From Thiodiazotropha sp037384445 (GTDB lineage: Bacteria; Pseudomonadota; Gammaproteobacteria; Chromatiales; Chromatiaceae): a stretch of 64,000 bases of DNA. The position numbers and the translations under genes are program-made. The notes under the pieces were generated by a model. The model had not been told where the DNA came from. It ran no database searches and saw only the letters and a list, made by a program, of their open reading frames with translations. Positions 35,832 to 43,646 of this stretch are shown one piece after another. Each line of letters begins with the position of its first letter. The first letter of the stretch is position 1. The stretch lies in the NCBI GenBank assembly GCA_037384445.1, contig JARRNY010000024.1, forward strand, positions 1-64,000, in the 5' to 3' direction.

Positions 35832-36565
35832 CAACGGCAGCCCTCTCACTGCAGGGAGTCAGCTTTGCCTACGCCAAGCGGCAGGTATTGCAGGAGGTCA
35901 GTTTTAATCTGCAACCGGGAGAGTTCTGCGTATTGCTCGGTATCAACGGTGCCGGCAAGACAACCCTCTTCTCATTGATCACTCGTCTCTTCGTCAGTCG
36001 CGGCGGCACTATCGATATTTATGGACACAGTCTGCATACGCAGACACGCAAGGCGCTGGCGCAACTGGGTGTGGTATTTCAGCAACCCACACTGGATCTG
36101 GATCTCTCTCTGCTGCAGAACCTGCGTTACCACTGTGCGCTGCAGGGACTCAATCCCACTGTCATGCGTGAACGCATGCAATCGGCACTGGATGAAATCG
36201 GCCTGGGTGAACGTACCAGCGATAAGGTGCGAACCCTCAGCGGCGGGCAACGTCGGCGTATCGAACTGGTCAGGGCACTACTCCATCGCCCCAGATTATT
36301 GCTGGCGGATGAACCCACCGTCGGACTCGACATACACAGTCGTCAGGCCATCGTACAACAGGTACGCACTCGCTGCCGGGAGGAGGGTGTCGGCGTACTT
36401 TGGGCTACCCACCTGGTAGACGAAGTGGAGCCGAAAGACCGGCTTGTGGTATTGCACGATGGCAAAGTCATGGCCCAAGGCAGTGCTGGAGAGATTATGC
36501 TCGCAACCGGCACGCAGAGCGTGAAGGATGCCTTCAACAAACTTACCCGGAGCGATGAGTCATGA
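35828..36565 (+). CDS. PQQ-associated ABC transporter ATPase
   Basis: A 245-residue ABC ATPase: Walker A GINGAGKTT, Q-loop FQQPTLD, signature LSGGQRRRIEL, Walker B LLADEPTVGLD, and H-loop ATHLVDE. It belongs to the CcmA/NatA-like exporter class and overlaps the genes on both sides by four bases. With the next gene it forms an ABC-2 exporter typical of PQQ-dependent alcohol clusters. Confidence 0.9.
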   Translation: MTTAALSLQGVSFAYAKRQVLQEVSFNLQPGEFCVLLGINGAGKTTLFSLITRLFVSRGGTIDIYGHSLHTQTRKALAQLGVVFQQPTLDLDLSLLQNLRYHCALQGLNPTVMRERMQSALDEIGLGERTSDKVRTLSGGQRRRIELVRALLHRPRLLLADEPTVGLDIHSRQAIVQQVRTRCREEGVGVLWATHLVDEVEPKDRLVVLHDGKVMAQGSAGEIMLATGTQSVKDAFNKLTRSDES

Positions 36566-37368
36566 CACCGGTGCAGTATCTGCGTTGTCTGTTGGGCATT
36601 ACTGCCCGTGAGGCACTGCGCTTCCTGCATCAGCGTGAACGCTTCTTCGGTGCACTGGTCCGGCCACTGGTCTGGCTCTTTATTTTTGCCGCTGGATTTC
36701 GTTCGGTGCTGGGTGTCTCCATCATTCCGCCCTATGAGACCTATATCCTCTATGAAGAGTACATCGTGCCGGGACTGGCGGCGATGATACTGCTCTTCAG
36801 CGGCATGCAGAGTTCACTCTCCATGGTCTACGACCGGGAGATGGGTAGCATGCGCATGCTCATGGTCAGCCCTTTCCCACGCTGGTACCTCTTGCTCTGC
36901 AAACTGATCGCCGGTGCGCTGGTCTCCATCTCCCAGGTCTATCTCTTTCTGGCCATCGCCTGGTTCTGGGACGTACAGCCGCCGCCGATGGGCTATCTGT
37001 TGGTCTTTCCGGCTCTCTTTCTTTCCAGTTTGATGCTCGGTGCACTTGGCTTGTTGCTCTCCTCAGCCATCAAACAGCTGGAGAATTTCGCCGGGGTGAT
37101 GAATTTTGTCATCTTCCCCATGTTTTTCGCCTCTTCGGCGCTCTATCCCTTGTGGCGTATCCGGGATTCCAGTGTTGTTCTGTATGAAATCTGCCGCTTC
37201 AATCCATTTACCCATGCGGTGGAACTGATCCGGTTCTCACTCTATGGCGAGATCAGTTGGATCGCTTTTTCTGCCGTCCTCGGCTCTCTTCTACTTTTCC
37301 TTGGTGGCGCGATTTATGGTTACGATCCGGCACGGGGGTTGATGACACGCAAGCAGGGTGGAGGTTAA
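36562..37368 (+). CDS. PQQ-associated ABC-2 type permease
   Basis: A 268-residue membrane protein with about six hydrophobic segments and the ABC-2 pattern (YEEYIVPGLAAMILLFSGMQSSLSM). It is coupled to the ATPase gene by an ATGA overlap. In Pseudomonas and methylotroph alcohol clusters the same pair is present; what it moves has not been settled. Confidence 0.88.
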   Translation: MTPVQYLRCLLGITAREALRFLHQRERFFGALVRPLVWLFIFAAGFRSVLGVSIIPPYETYILYEEYIVPGLAAMILLFSGMQSSLSMVYDREMGSMRMLMVSPFPRWYLLLCKLIAGALVSISQVYLFLAIAWFWDVQPPPMGYLLVFPALFLSSLMLGALGLLLSSAIKQLENFAGVMNFVIFPMFFASSALYPLWRIRDSSVVLYEICRFNPFTHAVELIRFSLYGEISWIAFSAVLGSLLLFLGGAIYGYDPARGLMTRKQGGG

Positions 37369-37372
37369 TCAA

Positions 37373-38014
37373 GTGAGAACCCGTATGACAAAAATGGTGT
37401 ATGTACTTGGCTTGAGCGTCTGCGCTTTTCTGCCCTTGGCTTTGCATGCTGAGGATGTGCCACAGAATCCGGATTGGCCCTGCGCACAAATCCTGGTGCC
37501 TGAAATACCGGCGGCAGTGGTCTGGGCCGGCCCTTCAATCGAAGGTATGCAGAAGACCTGGGAGCAGGATGCCGAAGTGGCGAGCCTGGTTCGACGGCTT
37601 ACTTCCCGCGATTATGTGATCGATGACGCCGATGGAGAGATCGGCGCATTTGCCGCCAAACAACCAGCGAATGAGCGCGAGCACAAACTGACCCTGCTCT
37701 TTGCCGGTATCCACCAGACACTGAATGAGGCTCGTAGCAAGAAGCTCGATGGAATCATTCTCTATTCCCAGGGTCAGGCCCAACGAGCTGACCGTTTGAG
37801 CAGGGATCTCGATGAGATGGTACGTCTGCAAGACAATGAAGACCCCTCGCCAGCCGCCAAAGAGCGCCTGGCGATGATGCAAAAGGAGATGGAGTTGAAA
37901 CAGCGTATGTTTGATGAACGCGAAATGTCCATTCAGCATCTCTGTACACGACCGGTGGTGATCGAGCAGAAGTTAGGTGCATTGGCTCGCACCATCGCCT
38001 ATTACCTCGATTGA
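37373..38014 (+). CDS. Periplasmic protein of unknown function in the PQQ-ABC operon
   Basis: About 213 residues from GTG 37373, which has GGAGG eight bases upstream inside the end of the permease gene; ATG 37385 is an alternative. A signal peptide ends near LALHA. The mature part has a cysteine at WPCAQ and another at HLCTRP, which could form a disulfide joining both ends, and a long helical, coiled-coil-like middle (EHKLTLLFAGIHQTLNEARSK onward). It closes the five-gene operon. Not a family I can name. Confidence 0.72.
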   Translation: MRTRMTKMVYVLGLSVCAFLPLALHAEDVPQNPDWPCAQILVPEIPAAVVWAGPSIEGMQKTWEQDAEVASLVRRLTSRDYVIDDADGEIGAFAAKQPANEREHKLTLLFAGIHQTLNEARSKKLDGIILYSQGQAQRADRLSRDLDEMVRLQDNEDPSPAAKERLAMMQKEMELKQRMFDEREMSIQHLCTRPVVIEQKLGALARTIAYYLD

Positions 38015-38055
38015 TGCAGCCAGATGGGGCAGTGCAAGTAGAACGTCGATTGACC

Positions 38056-38622
38056 TTAGGGGTTCTCCATCGGTACCGCCAGGCTCTTGACGAGGGGTAA
38101 TCCCGCAGCTTCCCATCCCGTGGTGCCATCCGGGTACCAATAGACTGCGGTGTAGCCATACTCTGTCGCCGCGCGTTTCGCTGCATTCCACGACATCCAA
38201 CAATCTGCCAGGCAATAGATGACCAGCTTTTTGGCTTTGTCGCCTTGAGAGAACTTCGCCAGATTCTCCTTGAAATAGCGCTCCAGCTCGATGGAGAGCG
38301 CACCAAAGCCCACATTAGGCAACCAGTGAGAACCGGGGATGTTGTGTCTTGTCGGTGGCAGCCACAACAGATTGGCTGGACGATTCTTAGGTTTGACCGG
38401 GGTTGGCAGTACATCGATGAGAACCACATCCCCGCTCTTCAACAGGGTCTGCAGCTGATCTGTGGTAAGGGTGGTGGCTGCAGGAACCGAGTCGGGAACC
38501 GGCGCACGAAATTCTGCGATACGATAGCCGTCAGATGCAAAAAGCGCTGACTCTTCGGCAACAGTCGTCGTTACCGCTACGGCAAGTGTGAAGCAGAACA
38601 GTAATCCAATAACTTTATGCAT
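38056..38622 (-). CDS. Rhodanese-like PQQ-dependent catabolism-associated protein (cysteine-tryptophan motif)
   Basis: About 188 residues from ATG 38622, chosen because it directly begins a signal peptide (HKVIGLLFCFTLAVAVTTTVA); longer starts lie at 38688 and 38715. The fold is rhodanese-like, with VVLIDVLPTP and the active-site-type loop YCLADCWMSW, which has the CxxxCW arrangement characteristic of the PQQ-associated CXXCW family. It is downstream of xoxJ. The family is tied to quinoprotein alcohol oxidation; a thiol or disulfide role with the SoxYZ-like carrier is conceivable. Confidence 0.85.
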   Translation of the reverse strand: MHKVIGLLFCFTLAVAVTTTVAEESALFASDGYRIAEFRAPVPDSVPAATTLTTDQLQTLLKSGDVVLIDVLPTPVKPKNRPANLLWLPPTRHNIPGSHWLPNVGFGALSIELERYFKENLAKFSQGDKAKKLVIYCLADCWMSWNAAKRAATEYGYTAVYWYPDGTTGWEAAGLPLVKSLAVPMENP

Positions 38623-38719
38623 GCGTGGATTCTGTTTGCTGCGGTGTTGTGCGATTCCGGCTTTCAATCTCTCTTTGTCCTGGGCCATGAGTGTGCTGAC
38701 ATGCTTCTGCGACACCGGT

Positions 38720-39571
38720 TTAGTGGCTGGATATCAGCCTGTCGTTCGTATCCAACAGCGGGATGTCAAATTCAAGCAGGATCTGCTGAATGCGGGGTGC
38801 GAGTTTTTCCAATTCCTTGTTCAACTCATGTTTCCAGTTGGTTTCGCGCCGTCGGATGCCCATTGAGACATTAAACGCCAATGGAACAGAATCCTCCTTC
38901 GCGGGAAGTGGAACCACAACCAGCGGTGTCTGCTGATTCCTGGCGGCGTAGCCGGCAATCGGTCCCCATATCACAGCCACATCGATTTCACCCTTGGCGA
39001 CATCATTCACTGCCTGTGTGGCCGGTGAGAAGAGGCGGGTGTCTACGGTTCGTTGATAGGGTCGCACACGACCGAGTAAACCGTACTTGGCCAGTAGGGT
39101 GGCAGGGGGAGTGCCGGCAACAATACCCAGCTTCAGCTCCTTTAGTGCTGGATCATCGAGGGTATGGATGTTTAAAGCGGAATCCTTGCGGTAGACCAGG
39201 GCGTAAACAGAGCGGTAGTAGGGATTGGTGTTTTGCAGTAACTCGTTAACCGAGGTTATGCCCATCACCAGGTCACAGTGTCTCACCTGCAGAGTATTTC
39301 GCACAAAGCCCAGGGTCTGAGGCCACCAGCGGTAGCGCAGTGTTCGATTCAGATCATCGGCAATCAACTGAGCCACCTTGTTTTCAAAGCCCTCCATCTT
39401 TTTGTTGGAGAAGGGCAGGTGGTTGGGATCACCGCAGACGGTCAAATAGTCCTGACTTCTGGCTTCGTTGCTGTTTTTCGCCAAGGCTGGAGCTGTAGCG
39501 AAAACCAGCAGCAGGAGAGTAAGCAATAGGTTCAGCGCTTGATCAAAAACCGATGAACCTTTTCTTAGCAT
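38720..39571 (-). CDS. xoxJ: XoxJ-like periplasmic binding protein
   Basis: A 283-residue protein with a signal peptide (LLLTLLLLVFATAPALA). The mature protein is a type II periplasmic-binding fold (LTVCGDPNHLPFSNKKMEGFENKVAQ, then YRSVYALVYRKDS and LKLGIVAGTPPATLLAKYG). This is the MxaJ/XoxJ family encoded with methanol dehydrogenases and thought to help activate or mature the enzyme. It follows the broken xoxG in the xoxF gene order. Confidence 0.88.
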   Translation of the reverse strand: MLRKGSSVFDQALNLLLTLLLLVFATAPALAKNSNEARSQDYLTVCGDPNHLPFSNKKMEGFENKVAQLIADDLNRTLRYRWWPQTLGFVRNTLQVRHCDLVMGITSVNELLQNTNPYYRSVYALVYRKDSALNIHTLDDPALKELKLGIVAGTPPATLLAKYGLLGRVRPYQRTVDTRLFSPATQAVNDVAKGEIDVAVIWGPIAGYAARNQQTPLVVVPLPAKEDSVPLAFNVSMGIRRRETNWKHELNKELEKLAPRIQQILLEFDIPLLDTNDRLISSH

Positions 39572-39694
39572 CTTGCTGCTCCTCGAACATGGGTCGCACT
39601 GAATGATACACGGTCTGACAACAAAGGCATTCCCGTCGTTCCACCGGTCTCATGCAGTCCGATACTGTTCGCCGTTACGCCTGAAATGACTTTC

Positions 39695-39913
39695 TCAGTT
39701 ATCAGCGATACAGACGTGGCAGTCGGCATGGTAGCGGCGAAAACCATTGTAAGTACCGAAGTCGACCTTGCCGTCTTCAAACAGGTAAGGCTGGTCGGGA
39801 GAGGGTACGAATGTTTTGTAGTCGGCTTGTGATGCAGCTGAGAAACCAGCAATGGAACAGGTTAAAGCGATAGTTGCCATAAGTGGAGTTTTACTGTGTT
39901 TGAAATGCTGCAT
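39695..39913 (-). pseudogene. xoxG: Truncated xoxG (cytochrome cL of XoxF)
   Basis: From ATG 39913 (GAGG six bases upstream) the frame encodes 72 residues: a signal peptide, then a mature start typical of XoxG (DYKTFVPSPDQPYLFEDGK and GTYNGFRRYHADCHVC). It stops four codons after CHVC. The expected CxxCH haem motif therefore lacks its histidine (CHVCI), and the remaining cytochrome, including the methionine ligand, is absent. The 120 bases up to xoxJ show no continuation in any frame, so this is a deletion remnant rather than a simple frameshift. Intact XoxG is normally about twice this length. Confidence 0.75.
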
Positions 39914-39963
39914 GTTGAGCCTCATGAAACTGTTTGTGGATTGTATTGCTTTATATGTGTGGT

Positions 39964-39998
39964 TGCCGCCACCCGCGTATGAGTCGCAGGTGGCGGCA
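39964..39998. terminator. Strong hairpin between xoxF and xoxG
   Basis: TGCCGCCACC (39964-39973) pairs perfectly with GGTGGCGGCA (39989-39998) over a 15-base loop, about 20 bases after the xoxF stop. No T-run follows on the xoxF strand, so it may stabilise the xoxF message or reduce readthrough instead of ending it fully. Confidence 0.5.
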
Positions 39999-40019
39999 GG
40001 TTGGAGCTGTCTCAGCTCA

Positions 40020-41822
40020 TCAGTTAGGCAGTTCGAAAACTGTCAGGGTTCCACCCAGCTGTGTGTAGTCGCTGAGAGAGGCATAAGCACCCACAGCGCC
40101 CAGACCAGCATTCGGATCAGTCAGGCCGGCGGCCATACCGATACCGGCCCAGCCACCCAGTCCGGAGAGGACAGCGATGTACTGTTTGCCGTTGTGCATG
40201 TAGGTGTTGATGTTGCCGATGATGCCCGATGGGGTTTTGAAGCGATAAAGCTCTTTACCCGTCTTGGCATCGACTGCCTTCAGGTACCCTTCAAGGGTAC
40301 CGTAAAAGACCACGTCACCACCGGTAGACAGTGCACCACTCCAGACAGAGAAGGGTTCCGGGTTGGACCAGACGATCTTGCCCTTGTCGGCATCCCAGGC
40401 AATGAAGTTACCCAGATGGTTACCACCCGGTGCCGGATACATGGAGAGGGTGGCGCCAACATACGGCTGACCTGCAGTGTAGGAGACTTCAAAAGGCTCG
40501 TAGTCCATGCAGACATGGTTGGTCGGGACATAGAACAGACCGGTACGCGGCGAGTAGCTGGAAGGTTGCTGATCCTTCGAGCCCAGAGCTGCCGGACAGA
40601 TGCCGGTGGAGTTGACGTCTTCGCCGTTCTGATGGGTCGAGTACTTGGAAACGACCTGCGGACGACCGGTCTTCATGTCGACGTGGGTTGCCCAGTTGAC
40701 TGCGGGGTCGTACTTCTCAGCTACCAGCAGTTCACCGTTGGTGCGGTCAAGGGTGTAGCCGAAGCCGTTGCGGTCGAAGTGAACCAAGGCTTTGCGGTTT
40801 TTGCCTTTGATCTTCTTGTCGACCAGGACCATCTCGTTGATGCCGTCGTAGTCCCACTCGTCATGCGGGGTCATCTGATAGACCCACTTGGCCATGCCGG
40901 TATCGGCATCACGTGCCCAGATGGTCATCGACCAACGGTTGTCACCAGGACGTTGCACAGGGTTCCAGGTGCTGGGGTTACCGGATCCGTAGTAGATCAG
41001 GTTCAGATCAGGATCGTAGGAGTACCAGCCCCAGGTGGCGCCGCCGCCAATCTTCCACTGGTCACCTTCCCAAGTCGCAGTACCGGAGTTCTTACCGACC
41101 GGCTTACCAAGATGAGTGGTTTTCTTTCCGTCCATCAGGGTATCGCTGTCGGGGCCCATGGAGTAACCACGCCAGGCCATGCTGCCATCTTTCAGATTGT
41201 AGGCTGTCATGTGTCCGCGGACACCGAACTCACCACCTGAAATGCCGATGTAGACCTTGTCTTTGGCTACCATCGGTGCAGCAGTAGATGTTGCACCTTT
41301 TGACGGATCACCATTCTTTACTGACCAGACTTTCTTGCCGGTTTTTGCATCCAACGCGACCAGGGTGGTGTCGGCCTGAGAGAGGATGATCTTGCCATCG
41401 CCATATGCCAGACCACGGTTGACAGTGTCACAGCACATTACGGGAATGACGCTGGTATCCTGCCTTGGCTCATACTTCCAGATGATCCGACCACTATCGT
41501 TCAGATCGAGGGCGAAGACCTTGTTGGGAAAGGGTGTATGGACGTACATCACATCACCGATGACCAGGGGTCCGCCCTCATGGCCACGGAGAACGCCAGT
41601 CGAGAAGGACCATGCAACCCGGAGATCCTTAACGTTCGATGTGTTGATCTGATTCAATTCACTGAAACGAGTACTGGAATAGTTGCCATTCGGCATTACC
41701 CAATCGTCAGCGTTCTTCTGCATTTTCAGAAGTTCTGAATTTGCAGAGACCCCACCAGCAGCAGTTAGCATGGCAGAGGCAGTGAAGCATATCGCCAGAA
41801 CTTTGCGCTTTGCTTTTACCAT
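40020..41822 (-). CDS. xoxF: Lanthanide-dependent PQQ methanol dehydrogenase XoxF
   Basis: A 600-residue quinoprotein starting at ATG 41822 (AGGA eight bases upstream), exported by a signal peptide ending near GGVSA. It oxidises methanol in the periplasm. Eight propeller repeats, the adjacent-cysteine disulfide over PQQ (VMCCDT), the DxWDYD segment with catalytic Asp, and a second Asp two residues later (DEWDYDG) are visible. That extra Asp marks rare-earth-dependent XoxF and is Ala in calcium MxaF. xoxG and xoxJ follow on the same strand. A sigma-54-like promoter and a terminator-like leader hairpin lie upstream. Confidence 0.95.
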   Translation of the reverse strand: MVKAKRKVLAICFTASAMLTAAGGVSANSELLKMQKNADDWVMPNGNYSSTRFSELNQINTSNVKDLRVAWSFSTGVLRGHEGGPLVIGDVMYVHTPFPNKVFALDLNDSGRIIWKYEPRQDTSVIPVMCCDTVNRGLAYGDGKIILSQADTTLVALDAKTGKKVWSVKNGDPSKGATSTAAPMVAKDKVYIGISGGEFGVRGHMTAYNLKDGSMAWRGYSMGPDSDTLMDGKKTTHLGKPVGKNSGTATWEGDQWKIGGGATWGWYSYDPDLNLIYYGSGNPSTWNPVQRPGDNRWSMTIWARDADTGMAKWVYQMTPHDEWDYDGINEMVLVDKKIKGKNRKALVHFDRNGFGYTLDRTNGELLVAEKYDPAVNWATHVDMKTGRPQVVSKYSTHQNGEDVNSTGICPAALGSKDQQPSSYSPRTGLFYVPTNHVCMDYEPFEVSYTAGQPYVGATLSMYPAPGGNHLGNFIAWDADKGKIVWSNPEPFSVWSGALSTGGDVVFYGTLEGYLKAVDAKTGKELYRFKTPSGIIGNINTYMHNGKQYIAVLSGLGGWAGIGMAAGLTDPNAGLGAVGAYASLSDYTQLGGTLTVFELPN

Positions 41823-41887
41823 AATCAATATCCTCAGGTGTTATTCATTTAGTGGGACTGCCTCAACAAGGGATACACATTTGATCC

Positions 41888-41909
41888 AAAAAAACAGCCG
41901 TATTGGCTG
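41888..41909 (-). terminator. Intrinsic-terminator-like hairpin in the xoxF leader
   Basis: On the minus strand CAGCC-AATAC-GGCTG is followed directly by seven T. It lies between the sigma-54-like promoter (42036-42050) and the xoxF start, about 115 bases into the predicted leader, with no gene ending there. It would be expected to stop some transcripts before xoxF, an attenuation arrangement. The stem is only five pairs. Confidence 0.5.
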
Positions 41910-42035
41910 GAGCCGAATCAAAACGACTTCGACTAGCTTCATCCATTGCTCTCAACCAACTCCTCACAATTGGTACCTTTTCTCAATCTTGTCGCATGAA
42001 TACAGGCAGTCTTCTTTTGCGACATTCAGAGAAAG

Positions 42036-42050
42036 GCAACTTGTGTGCCA
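42036..42050 (-). promoter_or_regulatory. Sigma-54-like promoter for xoxF
   Basis: Minus strand reads TGGCAC-ACAAG-TTGC, an exact consensus match preceded by T. Transcription would begin near 42025, giving a leader of about 200 bases. Confidence 0.75.
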
Positions 42051-42115
42051 AACAAAATAAAATGGCAAAAACTCATACCGGGAAGGGTTCCTGATGAATT
42101 CCTCTGTAACCGATC

Positions 42116-42128
42116 CAGGGTTACCCTG
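42116..42128. promoter_or_regulatory. Palindrome upstream of xoxF promoter (GGGTTACCC core)
   Basis: CAGGGT-T-ACCCTG is a perfect 13-base palindrome about 70 bases upstream of the -24 element. Its core recurs at the activator/folP divergent spacer (17757-17770). Confidence 0.35.
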
Positions 42129-42200
42129 TTGTCAGTAGCTCGAGAGGGGATGGGAGAGGGTTTGTCGTACTTAGAGAGTGGAAATACATTTTAATGTTTT

Positions 42201-42215
42201 TCTCTAAATTAGAGA
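42201..42215. promoter_or_regulatory. Palindrome upstream of xoxF promoter (TCTCTAAATTAGAGA)
   Basis: A perfect 7-1-7 palindrome; the half TTAGAGA recurs at 42171-42177. The pair sits 120-165 bases upstream of the -24 element, a usual distance for sigma-54 activator sites. The 784-base spacer between xoxF and the aminopeptidase gene holds no recognisable gene besides these elements. Confidence 0.35.
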
Positions 42216-42504
42216 TAAACTACTGTTTTAATATTTGAAAGTAATAGTCAGAAGGTGCTTTCAGCTTTAGTGTTGAGTCTCATGTCGTTATTCGCGCCAG
42301 AGCTTGAGTAGTGGATATCCCAGGCATTGGAAAGTGTTATGAAACAGGGGGATCGCTCTTGTGGAGAGGGGGGGTAGGGCGACTTTTCGTGAAAGTTCGT
42401 GTGGAGCTGTGACGGGAACCGAGACTTGCGCCTTAATCAAACCATAATGGTAGCAATTCAAGAAAAGCGATGTGATTCACTTTTTTCGCCTGCTTCCAGG
42501 TTGT

Positions 42505-42522
42505 GTGTCACTGCTGTGACAC
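42505..42522. promoter_or_regulatory. GTGTCAC/GTGACAC dyad
   Basis: GTGTCAC-TGCT-GTGACAC is a perfect 7-base-arm dyad, about 455 bases upstream of the xoxF promoter and 85 before the aminopeptidase gene. The same heptamer halves occur upstream of the pqqA, fhc/mptG and PQQ-ABC promoters. Confidence 0.45.
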
Positions 42523-42606
42523 TTTTATCTTCCCTTCTGCGAGCAGCTCGGAGCACTAATAGACTCCCTTGCCGATAGGTAAAAGCTTTGTTCAAACAGG
42601 TAACTC

Positions 42607-43599
42607 ATGAAATCTCTCTATCCCGAACTGGATCCTTACGCAATACACCATCTCAACGTCGATGATCTGCATGAGCTCCATGTGGAAGAGTGTGGTAATC
42701 CCAACGGGATTCCCGTGCTTTTTCTCCACGGTGGTCCCGGATCTGGCTGTTCAGATGAGCATCGGCGCTATTTCGATCCCACCTACTATCGGATCATCCT
42801 GTTCGACCAGCGCGGGTCAGGGAAATCCCTACCTCTGGGTGAAACGGAGTTGAACACGAGCCAACACCTTGTTTCAGACATGGAGACCATTCGTCGCCAT
42901 CTGGGCATTGAGCAGTGGATGCTGTTTGCTGGATCCTGGGGCGCCACGCTGGCGCTTCTCTATGCGCAAACTCATCCTGACAGATTGCTGGGGATGATCC
43001 TGCGTGGGAGCTTTCTTGCGCGAACACAAGACATGGAGTGGTTTTTTGTCGGTCTGAAGCGTCTCTTTCCCCAACCCTGGGAGAGATTCTCTCACGACGT
43101 TGCTGAGTCCGAGGACCTGGAGACGTTGATCAAGTGGTACTACACCGCCGTTCACGGAGATGATCACGACCTTTCCCTACATGCCGCACGCGCCTGGTCC
43201 GCATGGGGCAGTTATGTCGTCAACTGGCACCGTGCCAGAAGCGGTGAGAAGTTGGATAGGGAGAAACAATCTGAAACAGAGACAGAGACAGAGTCAGAAC
43301 GAGAACGCCTGTTGGCAAAAGTCAGAATCGAAACTCACTATGCCTATCATCGCTATTTCATCGAGCAAAACCAGATTCTCTCAAACATCGACGCACTACC
43401 TGACATCCCTGTCTCTATTGTGCACGGGCGTTTCGATCTTACGTGTACGATGGAGGCGGCCTGGCTGCTGCATCGAGCCATTCCGAATTCGCGCTTTATT
43501 CAGGTTGAGGAGGCGGGTCATCTGATCGGTGAACCGGCCATGACGGCAGCACTGATCGAAGAGACTGACCGGATGCGGGAGAGGTTGTCTTTCTCTTAG
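42607..43599 (+). CDS. pip: Prolyl aminopeptidase (proline iminopeptidase)
   Basis: A 330-residue alpha/beta hydrolase with the family opening (HGGPGSGCSDEHRRYFDP, FDQRGSGKS), the nucleophile elbow GSWGATLAL, the aspartate in HGRFDLTC, and the histidine in EAGHLIGE. It releases N-terminal proline from peptides. Around residues 222-235 a low-complexity insert (ETETETESERER) comes from GAGACA-like hexamer repeats. It is a housekeeping-type gene divergent from xoxF and ends in a clear terminator. Confidence 0.92.
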   Translation: MKSLYPELDPYAIHHLNVDDLHELHVEECGNPNGIPVLFLHGGPGSGCSDEHRRYFDPTYYRIILFDQRGSGKSLPLGETELNTSQHLVSDMETIRRHLGIEQWMLFAGSWGATLALLYAQTHPDRLLGMILRGSFLARTQDMEWFFVGLKRLFPQPWERFSHDVAESEDLETLIKWYYTAVHGDDHDLSLHAARAWSAWGSYVVNWHRARSGEKLDREKQSETETETESERERLLAKVRIETHYAYHRYFIEQNQILSNIDALPDIPVSIVHGRFDLTCTMEAAWLLHRAIPNSRFIQVEEAGHLIGEPAMTAALIEETDRMRERLSFS

Positions 43600-43607
43600 A
43601 GAGAAGA

Positions 43608-43635
43608 AACCCCCAGGCAAGACCGGGGGTTTTTT
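43608..43635 (+). terminator. Rho-independent terminator of pip (probably bidirectional)
   Basis: AACCCCC (43608-43614) pairs with GGGGGTT (43625-43631) over a 10-base loop and runs into six T. On the other strand the hairpin lies just after pqqE and is followed by a T-rich stretch, so it may also end the pqq operon. Confidence 0.8.
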
Positions 43636-43646
43636 AAGCCAAAGAC

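Noticed and set aside
39852..41240. A 462-codon plus-strand open frame opposite xoxF
   Set aside because: It is the antisense shadow of a strongly recognised xoxF and has no family resemblance or ribosome site.
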